Source of the DNA: Streptomyces sp. CB02400
GTDB lineage: Bacteria; Actinomycetota; Actinomycetes; Streptomycetales; Streptomycetaceae
Direction: 5' to 3'
Assembly: GCF_001905725.1 (NCBI RefSeq)
Contig: NZ_LIWB01000008.1
Span: 260,491-324,490 of the forward strand
DNA: 64,000 nucleotides
This document shows, in pieces, positions 51,506 to 60,108 of this stretch. The first letter of the stretch is position 1; each line of letters begins with the position of its first letter. A program made the position numbers and the translations under genes. A model generated the notes under the pieces. The model made no database searches and was not told the DNA's origin. It worked only from the letters and a program-made list of their open reading frames with translations.

Positions 51506-54214
51506 TCAGGAGAGACGCGTCAGCTTGTCCGTGAAGCCGGGCTCCGCGAGGTCCTCCTGCAGGGCGACCGGCACCTTGACGGCACCGCCCGATCCGTCGC
51601 CGACGGTGAGCGTGCCCACCTTCGTGCCGGTCTTCGCGGTGTGCGGCAGGTCGTCCCCGGTGAACGTCAGCTTCACCGACAGCCCCGCCCAGCCGACGGC
51701 CTTGACGTCCTCGGTGACGGTGACGGGCGTACGGCCGCCGAGACCGTCGTCCACGTACCCGACGACGTCGCCCTTCTTCAGGATCTTCGCCGAGGTCAGC
51801 GCCTCCTGGGCGGCGCGCAGCGCGGGCTTGCTGACCTCGTTGACCGTCTTCAGGATCGACGGGCCCTTGTGCTGGCCGAGGATCGCGCCGACGACGATGA
51901 CCGTCTGACCGTCCACCTCCTTGCGGCCGGCGAAGAGCAGGTTGCCGCCGGCCTTGGTGGTGGAGCCGGTCTTGATGCCGATCGCGCCCATGGTGTAGGG
52001 CAGCTCGTTGTAGTTGGTCCAGTACTTCCCGGTCGGGTCCGTCCAGCTGGCCGCGCTGGTGATGGCCACCATGGCCGGGATCCTCATGGCCGCGACGCCG
52101 AGCTTCGTCTGGTCCTCGGCGGTGGAGACGGTGGTCGCCTTCAGCCCCGAGGGGTCGGTGTACGTCGTGTTGGTCATCCCGAGCTCCTTGGCGGTGTCGT
52201 TCATCTTCTCGACGAACGCCTCCTCGGAGCCCGCGTCCCAACGCGCCAGCAGACGCGCGATGTTGTTCGCGGAGGGGACCATGACGGCCGACAGCGCCTG
52301 CTTCTCGGTGAGGAAGTCGCCGGCCTTGACGGTGTTGAGCGTGGACTCGCCGTCCTTGTCGTAGCCGCCCTCCTCCTCCGCCTTCGCGTCGACCTCGATC
52401 TTCGGGCCTTCCTCACCGGGCTTCAGCGGGTGCTCGCGCAGGATGATGTACGCCGTCATGGTCTTGGCGACGGAGCCGATGGCGACCGGCTTCTGCTCGC
52501 CGAAGTGGTCCATCGTGCCGATGCCGTCGCCACTCATCCAGCCCTGGCCCTCGTCCGGCCAGGGCAGCTTCACCTGGTCGCCGTCGAAGGTGTGGGTGTT
52601 CTCCGCGGTGAGCACCAGGGTGGGAGTCGGCAGCGGGCGTACGGTCTGCACGATCGCAAAGACGATCGCGAGGAGCACGACCAGCGGCGCCCAGATCTTG
52701 ACCCGCCGCACGGCCGTCCGCAGCGGGGTCTGCGGCGGCGGCGGGGTGTTGGTCAGCTCGGCCAGCAGGTCCAGCGGCGGCCTGGGCGGCAGCGGCTGCT
52801 GGGTGGTCCGCTCGGGACCGACCTGCGGGAGGGAGGAGGTGGCCCCGGCGGGGGCGGCGGGAGCGGCGGGCGGCTTGTGCCCACCGAGGTCGTCGTCCCG
52901 CTTGAGCGCGACGAACTTGCTGGTCCGCTCGGCCTCGGCAGCGGCCTCGCGGACCGCGGCGCCCAGCTTGAGCATGGTGGTGGGCTGATCGACGGCGGGC
53001 GCGGAGGGCCGCCCGGTCCGGAACACGGCGGTGGGCTGATCGACGGGCCCCTCGGCCTTCGGCCGCCCGTCCTCGGCGGCGTCAGCCGCCGACGGCCCGC
53101 CCCCGGGCTCGTCCTCGCCGTGCCGGTCGTCCTCGGTGGCCCCCTGGGCCCCCGCGACCGGCTTCCCGTCACCACCCCGGGACGAACCCGCCTCGGGCTC
53201 CCCCTCGCCCGGGCCCGCGAGGGCGGCGGCCTTCGCCGCACCGGCGCCCGGCACGTCCTGCGCGGTGCCCTCGGACCCGTCCGCGCCCTTTCCGGTGCCC
53301 TCGGACCCGTCCTCGTCGCCCGCGAAGGCGACGGCCTCGGGAGCGTCCGTGTCCGTCCCGGCGTCCTCGGGCTTCTTCTCGGCGCGGGGCGCGTCACCCG
53401 CGGCCCTGGGCGCGTCAGCGTCCGTCCCGGAGCTCTCGGACCCGTCCTGGCCGCGGGAGACGTCGACCGTGGGCTTCGGCGCGCCCGTGCCGGTCCCGGC
53501 GGCGGCGTGCGCGGCGCTCTCGGGCTCGTCCCCGGCGCGGGGCGCCTCGGACCCGTCCTGGCCGTGGGAGACGTCTGCCGCGTCCTCGGCCCCACCCTTC
53601 GACTTCGTGGTGGCGGCCGTCCGCTCGGGGGTGTCCTCGGCCTCACCGCTCGCGTCGTCCGTGTGGCCGGACCCCGGCTCCGTCTCGCGCTCGCCCTGGT
53701 CGGCGATGGTGCTCGTGGTCGTACCGGCCTCGGGGGTGTTCTTCCGGTCCCCGACGGTGGCCGTCCGCTCGGAGGCGTTCTCGGCCTCACCGCTCGCGTC
53801 GTCCGTGTGGCCGGACCCCGGCTCAGCCTCGCGCTCGCCCTGGTCACTGGTGGTGCTCGTGGTCGTACCGGCCTCGGAGGTGTCCTCGCGGTCCCCGGCG
53901 GCAGCCGTCCGGTCCGAGCTGTTCTCGGTGTCGGTGGTGGCGCCCTCGGCGCCGCCCTCGGATTCGTCCGGGTCCGCCGAGCGGACCCACGCGGCCACCG
54001 CCTCGCGCAGACGGCCGGACTCCTCGCCCGCGCCGGAGGGCGTCGACAGCACGCGGGTGGCCGTGTCGATGCTTCCGCGGCTCTCCGAGGGCTCGGCCTC
54101 GCGGCTCACCGCCAGCCGGGGATCCCGCTTCTCGGGAACCGGATCCGCGCTCCCCGACGTCGGTTCTGCCGACGACTCGCGCTGCTTCGACCTGTCGGGG
54201 GACTCGCCCGCCAC
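51506..54214 (-). CDS. D-alanyl-D-alanine carboxypeptidase with a very long acidic N-terminal region
   Basis: 902 residues. The C-terminal penicillin-binding domain (about 590-902) trims the last D-Ala of cell-wall stem peptides: active-site SVAK in KPVAIGSVAKTMTAY, SxN motif in VPSANNIARLL, and KTG in MGAIGIKTGSTTKAG. A single membrane helix (about 535-555, WAPLVVLLAIVFAIVQTV) places it outside. The first about 520 residues are acidic, Thr/Glu/Gly-rich, disordered and cytosolic, with 48-residue repeats. S. coelicolor SCO4439, a spore-wall carboxypeptidase, is the positional match. GTG 54214 is chosen because GGAGGAGG lies five bases upstream; ATG 54229 is the alternative. Confidence 0.9.
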   Translation of the reverse strand: MAGESPDRSKQRESSAEPTSGSADPVPEKRDPRLAVSREAEPSESRGSIDTATRVLSTPSGAGEESGRLREAVAAWVRSADPDESEGGAEGATTDTENSSDRTAAAGDREDTSEAGTTTSTTSDQGEREAEPGSGHTDDASGEAENASERTATVGDRKNTPEAGTTTSTIADQGERETEPGSGHTDDASGEAEDTPERTAATTKSKGGAEDAADVSHGQDGSEAPRAGDEPESAAHAAAGTGTGAPKPTVDVSRGQDGSESSGTDADAPRAAGDAPRAEKKPEDAGTDTDAPEAVAFAGDEDGSEGTGKGADGSEGTAQDVPGAGAAKAAALAGPGEGEPEAGSSRGGDGKPVAGAQGATEDDRHGEDEPGGGPSAADAAEDGRPKAEGPVDQPTAVFRTGRPSAPAVDQPTTMLKLGAAVREAAAEAERTSKFVALKRDDDLGGHKPPAAPAAPAGATSSLPQVGPERTTQQPLPPRPPLDLLAELTNTPPPPQTPLRTAVRRVKIWAPLVVLLAIVFAIVQTVRPLPTPTLVLTAENTHTFDGDQVKLPWPDEGQGWMSGDGIGTMDHFGEQKPVAIGSVAKTMTAYIILREHPLKPGEEGPKIEVDAKAEEEGGYDKDGESTLNTVKAGDFLTEKQALSAVMVPSANNIARLLARWDAGSEEAFVEKMNDTAKELGMTNTTYTDPSGLKATTVSTAEDQTKLGVAAMRIPAMVAITSAASWTDPTGKYWTNYNELPYTMGAIGIKTGSTTKAGGNLLFAGRKEVDGQTVIVVGAILGQHKGPSILKTVNEVSKPALRAAQEALTSAKILKKGDVVGYVDDGLGGRTPVTVTEDVKAVGWAGLSVKLTFTGDDLPHTAKTGTKVGTLTVGDGSGGAVKVPVALQEDLAEPGFTDKLTRLS

Positions 54215-54452
54215 CGATGCCTCCTCCATGTGCCGCACGCCCCGCGTGCGCCAACCGAACCGTGAACCGCCCGCCCGCGACAGCACTCCGCAGCGCTGTC
54301 CGAACCATGTACCAGTGTCCTGTGTGCGGACTTCCCCCACGTGGTAGACGAGAACGACATAGCCACTGGTTCCACTACGAACCGGTCACGCACCCTCGAC
54401 AGACCAATGTGAGAGGGGTCACCCTGTCATTCATCCACGCGGGGAGGCATGG

Positions 54453-55208
54453 ATGGGCAGGAGCCGCAGAACACTTCCGGAGGAGCTTCTGCTGCTGGCA
54501 TTGGACCCGACCACGGGTACCACTGCACAGCCGCAGTCGCTCGACCTCGGTCTGGCCGGAGCGCAGCTAGTGGAGCTGGCGCTGGCCGGACGGATAGCCC
54601 CAGACGGGGATCGTATCGCCGTGGTGGTGCCACGGCCGACTGGAGACCCAACACTGGACTGCGCGTTGGAGTTGCTGCGAAGGCGCGGCGCTCCGGTACG
54701 GGCGGTCCACTGGATCGGCGGGCCGCGTCTCGGGCTGCGCCAGACCTATCTCTCGCATCTGGAGCGGTGCGGCATGGTGCACGCCGTGGCCGGACAGATG
54801 TGCGGGGTGCTGCCGACGACTCGCTACCAGGCGACGGACACCGAGATCAGCCGGGAGATCAGAACCCGGCTGGACTCCGCGATCCGCACCGGCGTCCCGC
54901 CGGACCCGCGGACCGCGGCGCTCGCCGCACTGGCGCACGCGGTCGGCCTCGGCAAGCACCTGTACCCGGGGAACGAGGGACGCTCCTCGCGTTCCCGGTT
55001 GCGGGATCTGATCCGGCACGACCCGATGGGCGGACTCGTCGCGCACGCCGTGATGGACGTCCAGAACGGCGTGGCGGCCCAGCCGCGCCGCAACTCCGCC
55101 CCGGCGGGCCGGCAGGCCCCCGCCGGCGGCCGGGGCGCACCGGAACCCGCCCGAGGCGTTCCGGCGCAACCGCACCACGGATCCATGGCACGCGCCGCGG
55201 CCCACTGA
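54453..55208 (+). CDS. GPP34 (GOLPH3-like) domain protein
   Basis: 251 residues. The N-terminus TLPEELLLLALDPTTGTTAQ then LGLAGAQLVELALAGRIAPD is characteristic of the GPP34 family, which in eukaryotes binds phosphoinositides at the Golgi. Actinobacterial members are helical and of unknown function. A Pro/Ala/Arg-rich tail (about 205-251) is not conserved. ATG 54453 has GGGGAGG nearby; an overlapping ATG at 54449 is out of frame. It matches SCO4440 by position. A strong hairpin follows about 90 bases after the stop. Confidence 0.83.
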   Translation: MGRSRRTLPEELLLLALDPTTGTTAQPQSLDLGLAGAQLVELALAGRIAPDGDRIAVVVPRPTGDPTLDCALELLRRRGAPVRAVHWIGGPRLGLRQTYLSHLERCGMVHAVAGQMCGVLPTTRYQATDTEISREIRTRLDSAIRTGVPPDPRTAALAALAHAVGLGKHLYPGNEGRSSRSRLRDLIRHDPMGGLVAHAVMDVQNGVAAQPRRNSAPAGRQAPAGGRGAPEPARGVPAQPHHGSMARAAAH

Positions 55209-55295
55209 GCCCGTACGGCCCCAGGGCTCAACGGCACAGGCAACGGCACGGCCGACGGATCCACGGCCGACAGACCCGGTCACGGGAGCCGCGGT

Positions 55296-55343
55296 CCGAG
55301 CGGGGCGAAGGAGAACGCACGGGTTCTCTTCCGCCCCGCTCGG
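55296..55343 (+). terminator. hairpin terminator of the GPP34 gene
   Basis: Perfect 12-base arms (55296-55307, 55332-55343; CCGAGCGGGGCG) with a partly paired inner stem (AGAAC/GTTCT). Confidence 0.65.
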
Positions 55344-55454
55344 CGCACCCGCGACCGGCTTCGGCACGCGCCAACACCCGCCACCACACCGTGAAGTGGC
55401 GTGTACCCGTCGTATATCCGCCGTTTCCCAGCGGCAGGAAGCACCTTGGTGGCA

Positions 55455-55472
55455 GTCTGCTCATCAGCAGAC
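55455..55472 (+). promoter_or_regulatory. palindrome GTCTGCT-CATC-AGCAGAC upstream of the XRE regulator
   Basis: Perfect seven-base arms around a four-base centre, 47 bases before the GTG start at 55519. A plausible autoregulatory site for this DNA-binding protein. Confidence 0.45.
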
Positions 55473-55518
55473 ACGCAAAGTGGCAAGTACGAGGCACGCA
55501 GCCGGAGGTGCACGTCCC

Positions 55519-56376
55519 GTGGCGTCCAATGTCAATCCCACCGTCAGGCGGCGCCGGCTGGGCCAGGAGCTGCGCCGGCTCCGCGAGGTCAAGGGCATGA
55601 CCGCCGAGGAGGTGGCGGAGCGACTGCTGGTGTCGCAGTCGAAGATCAGCCGCCTGGAGAACGGCAGGCGCAGCATCAGCCAGCGTGACGTCCGCGATCT
55701 GTGCGGGGTCTACGAGGTGGAGGACCAGCGGATCGTCGAGTCGCTGATGCAGATGGCCAAGGACTCGCGCCAGCAGGGCTGGTGGCACGCCTTCGGCGAC
55801 ATCCCGTACAGCGTCTACATCGGTCTGGAGACGGACGCGGAGTCGCTCCGGGTCTACGAACCGCAGATCATCACCGGTCTGTTGCAGACCCGCGCGTACG
55901 CCGAGGCGATCGTGCAGGGCGGTTCACCGGAGTCGTCCGAGCAGGACAACGACAAGCGGGTCGAGGTGCGGCTGCGCCGGCAGAGCCGGATCACCGCAGA
56001 GAAGGACCCGCTGCGGCTGTGGGTGGTGCTGGACGAGGCGTCGCTGCACAGGGTCGTCGGGAGCCGGCAGGTGATGCGGGAACAACTGGAGCACGTCATG
56101 GAGTTGTCCCAGCAGCCGCACATCACCGTGCAGGTGCTGCCGTTCGAGGTCGGCGCGCACGCCGGTATCAACGGGCAGTACTCGATCCTGGAGTTCGCCG
56201 ACGCGGCCGACTCCAGCGTCGTCTACATCGAGGGCGTCACCAGCGACCTGTACCTGGAGAAGCCGCACGACGTGCAGAAGTACACGGTGATGTACGAGCA
56301 CCTGCGGGCCCAGTCGTTGAACGTGGAGGCGTCCCGGCAGCGCGTCGAGCGCCTCGCGAAGGAGTACGCGCGCTGA
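55519..56376 (+). CDS. scr1: XRE-family regulator of the XRE/DUF397 pair (Scr1-like)
   Basis: 285 residues. The N-terminal helix-turn-helix is LRRLREVKGMTAEEVAERLL then VSQSKISRLENGRRS (about 20-60). The C-terminal DUF5753 domain (about 90-280) includes YEPQIITGLLQTRAYAEAIV and QPHITVQVLPFEVGAHAGIN. It is followed by a DUF397 gene, forming the widespread Streptomyces pair. In S. coelicolor the pair SCO4441/SCO4442 (Scr1/Scr2) affects antibiotic production; the position here matches, from memory. GTG 55519 fits the conserved N-terminus, with GGAGG rather far upstream. Confidence 0.85.
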   Translation: MASNVNPTVRRRRLGQELRRLREVKGMTAEEVAERLLVSQSKISRLENGRRSISQRDVRDLCGVYEVEDQRIVESLMQMAKDSRQQGWWHAFGDIPYSVYIGLETDAESLRVYEPQIITGLLQTRAYAEAIVQGGSPESSEQDNDKRVEVRLRRQSRITAEKDPLRLWVVLDEASLHRVVGSRQVMREQLEHVMELSQQPHITVQVLPFEVGAHAGINGQYSILEFADAADSSVVYIEGVTSDLYLEKPHDVQKYTVMYEHLRAQSLNVEASRQRVERLAKEYAR

Positions 56377-56602
56377 GCACCGACCGGGAGGCGGCGGGAT
56401 GATACACCGCTGACATGCCGGGTTGGAAGTATCACCTGGTATATGCCACCCGGTCGAGTGAACGACTGCTCCGAAAGAAGATGTTGGCGAGTAGCGTCGA
56501 TCACGCCAACCACCAGCGAGGGTTGGCGAAATCCGTTCTGTGGGTTCACGTCGGAACACACAGGCGGGTGACAGCGACTCAGCATCTGGCTACGGAGCGA
56601 AC

Positions 56603-56794
56603 ATGTCAATTCGTCTGGGCGCCACGGAAACGTGGACGACGTCCTCCTACACCAACAACAACGGCGCGTGCGTGATGGTCAGGTCGACCACCGAGGCGGC
56701 GCTGGAACTCGGGGACACCAAGGTCCCCGAGGGTCCGAAGCTGGCCTTCCCCGCGGACGCGTGGAGCGCCTTCGTGGCCTCGGTCAAGAGCTGA
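56603..56794 (+). CDS. scr2: DUF397 small protein (Scr2-like)
   Basis: 63 residues, the usual DUF397 length. It shows WTTSSYTNNNGACVMVRSTT, then VPEGPKLAFPADAWSAFVAS, which matches the family pattern of a W-x-K/T-S-S-x-S start and a late F-x-x-x-A/D-W. DUF397 proteins pair with the preceding XRE regulator and have been compared to toxin-antitoxin partners. It is 226 bases from scr1, so it probably has its own promoter; inverted GGTTGGCG segments lie at about 56482-56528. ATG 56603 follows ACGGAG. Confidence 0.88.
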   Translation: MSIRLGATETWTTSSYTNNNGACVMVRSTTEAALELGDTKVPEGPKLAFPADAWSAFVASVKS

Positions 56795-56908
56795 CCGGTC
56801 CGGCGACCGGCCACCGGGCGACACCGGACCGGCACGAGCACCACCGACAGGGCCCTCTCGACCAGTTCGCCGTCCTAGCCGAGAGGGCTCGGCCCGTGCC
56901 CTCTCGGC

Positions 56909-57808
56909 TCAGCCCGTCGTACGGGCCACCGGGAAGGACACCGGAGAGGCCACCGGGAAGGTCATCGGGAAGGCCACGTCACACACCGGGTCCCCCGGGC
57001 CCGCGGCGTCCCAGTCGGCGAAGTACACCTCCCGGCAGGGGCCCGTCGGCGTCAGCCCCTCCGCCTTCATCCACTCCTCGACCGCCTCGAAGGCGGCCAG
57101 GATCTGCGGATGCGCCACCTGCGCCTTGGTGATCCGGGTGCGGGCCAGCCGCAGCGCCGGCTCCACCCGCACCGCCGTCCCCCGGGCCCGGCCGCTCCGC
57201 CCCGCCCAGGCCCGTGCCGCCGCCTCGTCGGCGACCGGCACGCACGCCTCCGCGGGGCCGTCGCTCTCCATGGACACCTCGGAGTGGTACGCCACGAACG
57301 GCGCCCCGGTAGCGCCCCCGCACTCCCGGGCCGCCTCCTCCAGCCGGCCCAGCGAGGCCCCGATCCACGCCGGCAACTCCTCCGCCAGCACGTGCCGCAC
57401 CTCGGTGATCAGCACCTGCGCCGGCACGTCCACCGTCTCGACCACGAACTTCCCGTACATCTCGGAGCTCCTCCCCGACAACCGTCCACGGAGGTATGCC
57501 GCGAGCGTCCGCTGCCCGGCGTGCCGCGCCTCGACGTCCGCCCAGTAGGCGGTGAGCCGTTCGGCGGCCGTCGTGCCGTCGTCCGCGTCGACGACCTCGG
57601 CGATCCGGGCGAGCGGCATGTCGAGCTGCCGCAACAGCGCCACAAGGCGGGCGCGTTCCACCTGGCCGGGCCGGTAGAACCGGTAGCCGGTGGCCGCGTC
57701 GACCCGTGCCGGGGCCAGCAGCCCCAGCCGGTCGTACAGCCGCAGCGCCTTCGCCGACAGCCGCGCCCGCGCCGCGAACGCCCCGATGCCGATCAGTTCC
57801 TCGTCCAC
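56909..57808 (-). CDS. MerR-family regulator with GyrI-like effector domain
   Basis: 299 residues. The winged helix-turn-helix (about 5-75) shows IGAFAARARLSAKALRLYDR and ATGYRFYRPGQVERARLVAL. A coiled dimerisation helix (about 85-120) precedes a GyrI/SOUL-like effector-binding domain (about 125-290), such as VPAQVLITEVRHVLAEELPA. It probably binds a hydrophobic cation or drug. The tail repeats FPV/SPV (about 280-297). GTG 57808 is the start. It lies 80 bases downstream of the glutathione peroxidase gene on the same strand. Confidence 0.88.
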   Translation of the reverse strand: MDEELIGIGAFAARARLSAKALRLYDRLGLLAPARVDAATGYRFYRPGQVERARLVALLRQLDMPLARIAEVVDADDGTTAAERLTAYWADVEARHAGQRTLAAYLRGRLSGRSSEMYGKFVVETVDVPAQVLITEVRHVLAEELPAWIGASLGRLEEAARECGGATGAPFVAYHSEVSMESDGPAEACVPVADEAAARAWAGRSGRARGTAVRVEPALRLARTRITKAQVAHPQILAAFEAVEEWMKAEGLTPTGPCREVYFADWDAAGPGDPVCDVAFPMTFPVASPVSFPVARTTG

Positions 57809-57888
57809 GCCGACATCCTCCGTCGCCGGACGGCCTCTCCGCCCGGCGACGGACACGCTCACCCCTGCCCCAGGGGCAAGGTCAACGG

Positions 57889-58398
57889 TCAACCGATCGC
57901 CTTCTCCACCGCCGCCACGACCTCCGCCGACTCCGGCTCGGTCTGCGGCGAGAACCGGGCGACGACCTCGCCGTCCCGCCCGATCAGGAACTTCTCGAAG
58001 TTCCAGCGGATGTCCCCGCTGTGCCCCTCGGCGTCGGCGAACCCGGTCAGCCGCTCGTACAGGGCGTGCCGCCCGTCCCCGTTGACCTCGACCTTCTCGG
58101 TCATCGGGAAGGTCACGCCGTACGTCGCCGAACAGAACTCGGCGATCTCCTCCGCGCTGCCCGGCTCCTGCCCGAGGAACTGGTTGCAGGGCACGCCGAG
58201 CACGGTGAAGCCCTGCTCCGCGTACCGCTCGTGCAGCCGCTCGAGACCGGCGTACTGCGGGGTCAGCCCGCACTTGGAGGCCACGTTCACGACGAGCACG
58301 GCCCGGCCCGCGTACTGGGCGAGCGAGGCGGAGCCGCCGTTCAGCGCGCCGATCTCGACGTCGAGGGGAGAGGTGCCGTTGTTCTTCGCAGTCGTCAT
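57889..58398 (-). CDS. glutathione peroxidase family thiol peroxidase
   Basis: 169 residues of the GPx fold. It reduces peroxides, in bacteria usually with thioredoxin rather than glutathione as electron donor. The peroxidatic Cys is Cys43 in NVASKCGLTPQYAG; further Cys71 (LGVPCNQFLGQEP) and Cys89 (EFCSATYG) are present, one of which may resolve the disulfide. The Gln of CNQF and the Trp of WNFEKFLI complete the active site. ATG 58398 is the start. It matches SCO4444 by position. It is divergent from a Crp/Fnr regulator. Confidence 0.93.
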   Translation of the reverse strand: MTTAKNNGTSPLDVEIGALNGGSASLAQYAGRAVLVVNVASKCGLTPQYAGLERLHERYAEQGFTVLGVPCNQFLGQEPGSAEEIAEFCSATYGVTFPMTEKVEVNGDGRHALYERLTGFADAEGHSGDIRWNFEKFLIGRDGEVVARFSPQTEPESAEVVAAVEKAIG

Positions 58399-58480
58399 GA
58401 GCGCGAGCCTAACCCCATGGCGCGGGGCCGGACGGGCGGGCAGGATCGGTGGGGTCACCGACAGGTCGGGGGGAACCACC

Positions 58481-59206
58481 GTGCCGATGCCGCCGTACAG
58501 CCCCAGCCCCAGCCCCAGCTCCGCGGAGTGGCCCACGCGCAGTCTGCTGGGGAGGCTGCCGCCCCGGGCCCGGCAGGAGCTGCTCGCCCTGGGCGTGGAG
58601 ACCCGGTTCGAGGCGGGGCAGGTGCTGCTGAGCGAGGGCGCGCACGACCGGCACGTCCTGCTGTTGCTGTCCGGCTTCGCCAAGGTGACGGCGCGCGTGG
58701 AGAACGGGGAGGCGTCGCTGCTCGCGGTGCGGGTGGGCGGTGACACGGTGGGCGAGATGGCGGCCATGGACGGGGCGCCCCGCTCGGCCACGGTGACGGC
58801 GTGCGGACCCATGACCGCGCGGGTGCTCCAGCCGGGCGTCCTGCGGGCCCTGCTGATGCGGCGCCCGGACGTGGCGATCGTGCTCACCGGGATCGTCGCC
58901 GACCGGCTGCGCTGGGCCAACCGCCGGCGCCTGGACTTCCGCGGCTATCCGGTCAAGGTGCGGCTGGCCCGGCTGCTGGTGGAACTGGCGACGACCTACG
59001 GGCACCCGGTGGGCGGTGGCGTGGTCCTGGGCTGCCGGCTGACCCAGCCCGAGCTGGCCGCGCTCACCGGGGCCGCCGAGACGACGGTGCACAAGGGGCT
59101 GCGCGAACTGCGCGAGGAGGGGCTGCTGGAGACCGGCTACGGATCGACGGTCATCCGCGACCTGCCCCGGCTCAGACGGATCGCGGACCTCGCTCCCGAG
59201 GAGTAG
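58481..59206 (+). CDS. Crp/Fnr-family transcriptional regulator
   Basis: 241 residues. A proline-rich N-terminus (1-15) leads to a cyclic-nucleotide-binding-type beta-barrel (about 25-135; TRFEAGQVLLSEGAHDRHVL, GGDTVGEMAAMDGAPRSATV). The C-terminal winged helix-turn-helix (about 165-225; LTQPELAALTGAAETTVHKG) binds DNA. The canonical phosphate-binding GE..L..PRSA of cAMP binders is close to GEMAAMDGAPRSATV, so cNMP binding is possible. GTG 58481 has GGGGGG upstream. It is flanked by a peroxidase and the right-end conflict-system genes, and could control either. The end of the gene has an 18-base tandem duplication. Confidence 0.88.
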   Translation: MPMPPYSPSPSPSSAEWPTRSLLGRLPPRARQELLALGVETRFEAGQVLLSEGAHDRHVLLLLSGFAKVTARVENGEASLLAVRVGGDTVGEMAAMDGAPRSATVTACGPMTARVLQPGVLRALLMRRPDVAIVLTGIVADRLRWANRRRLDFRGYPVKVRLARLLVELATTYGHPVGGGVVLGCRLTQPELAALTGAAETTVHKGLRELREEGLLETGYGSTVIRDLPRLRRIADLAPEE

Positions 59207-59232
59207 CGGGCGGCTACGGCAGCAGCGGCCGG

Positions 59233-59787
59233 CTACGACAGCAGCGGCCGCACCACCACCAGCAGCCCGGCACTGACCCCCATCACCGCCGTGCACACCA
59301 CCGCCCCGGTCAGCCGGCGGTACTTGCTCACCGCCACCCGGGCCAGGAAACGAACGGTTCTGGACAACTCCAGCCGTTCCCGCGCCACATCGGCCTCCTC
59401 GCCGTCACCCGGCGGGCCGACGGGCGGCAGGATGTCCGGGCCGGTCGCCAGGTGGACGAAGCTGTAGCGGTTGGCACCCCCGGGGCGCAGCACCCGGGGG
59501 CGCAGGGCGGCGGCGAGGAAGCCCGCGCCGGCGAACAGCGCGCCCAGGAACAGCGCGAGCAGCACACCCGCGAGCACCCCCGGCGCTCCGCCGTCCCGTA
59601 CGGCGTGCAGGGCGGGCCCGCTCCACCAGGGCGCGGTGCCGACCAGGGCCGCCTGGACGGCGGCCAGGACACCGGCCTTGGCGTCCGCGTGCTGGTGGGT
59701 GGTCTGCAGCGCGGTGAACATGTACCGCGCCGGACGGCTGTCCCGGTCGGCTCCGGTGGACGGCATACGGCCTCCGGTGGTCGGCAT
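59233..59787 (-). CDS. Pycsar-effector-like (PycTM/DUF5706) membrane protein
   Basis: 184 residues. The motif HADAKAGVLAAVQAALVGT (33-51) matches the start of the Pycsar transmembrane effector family, in which an Asp-x-Lys follows a helix and enters the first membrane segment. Further membrane helices lie at about 69-95 and 159-180, with a cytosolic loop (about 98-157) rich in Arg and Glu. In Pycsar defence, such proteins sense cyclic pyrimidine nucleotides and damage the membrane. Two in-frame ATGs (59787, 59766) each have the same GGAGGCCGT before them, a tandem duplication; I choose the outer one. It is divergent from a nucleotide-cyclase-like gene. Confidence 0.7.
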   Translation of the reverse strand: MPTTGGRMPSTGADRDSRPARYMFTALQTTHQHADAKAGVLAAVQAALVGTAPWWSGPALHAVRDGGAPGVLAGVLLALFLGALFAGAGFLAAALRPRVLRPGGANRYSFVHLATGPDILPPVGPPGDGEEADVARERLELSRTVRFLARVAVSKYRRLTGAVVCTAVMGVSAGLLVVVRPLLS

Positions 59788-60108
59788 ACGGCCTCCTGCG
59801 GTCGGTGATCGGCTCCCGCTCCCCATTAGGAGCCGCTCCGTGCGCGGAGATCCGGCATTTCTGCGGGATCGCGGGTGACTTGTTCTCGCCCCCGCGCACC
59901 GGAACCCGCCCGTCACTTCCGTGGCCGGCTGTATGTTTCGCACCCTTCCGCATCCCGTATTTAGACGGGGTTTCCCCCCGGGCGCGACGTGTACCACTGG
60001 CGTACCGGCGTCCGCATGGTTCGGGGGAGCGGGCGCCGGTGTGCCACGGAGTCCCCGGAGACGTACGTCCCAGGGTGTGACTCCACTGAAAGAACGGGGA
60101 GTTCGAGC
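59788..60108. other. 321-base divergent promoter region of the conflict-system candidate
   Basis: GC content drops locally (59928-59965, GCTGTATGTTTCGCACCC and CATCCCGTATTTAGACGGGG). CCCGTATTTAGACGGG (59952-59967) is an imperfect inverted repeat with arms CCCGT/ACGGG that could serve as operator. No gene is seen. Confidence 0.4.

Larger units (their letters stand above)
55209..55518 (+). other. 310-base intergenic region with terminator and operator-like palindrome
   Basis: Contains the hairpin 55296-55343 ending the GPP34 gene, and the palindrome 55455-55472 upstream of the XRE regulator. TATATCC (about 55411-55417) is AT-rich for this genome and may mark a promoter. No further gene is seen. 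Confidence 0.5.

Noticed and set aside
49448..54265. 1605-codon open frame on the plus strand
   Set aside because: It lies antisense to two well-supported genes (membrane protein and carboxypeptidase). It is open only because of the third-position GC bias of the real genes and has no family features.
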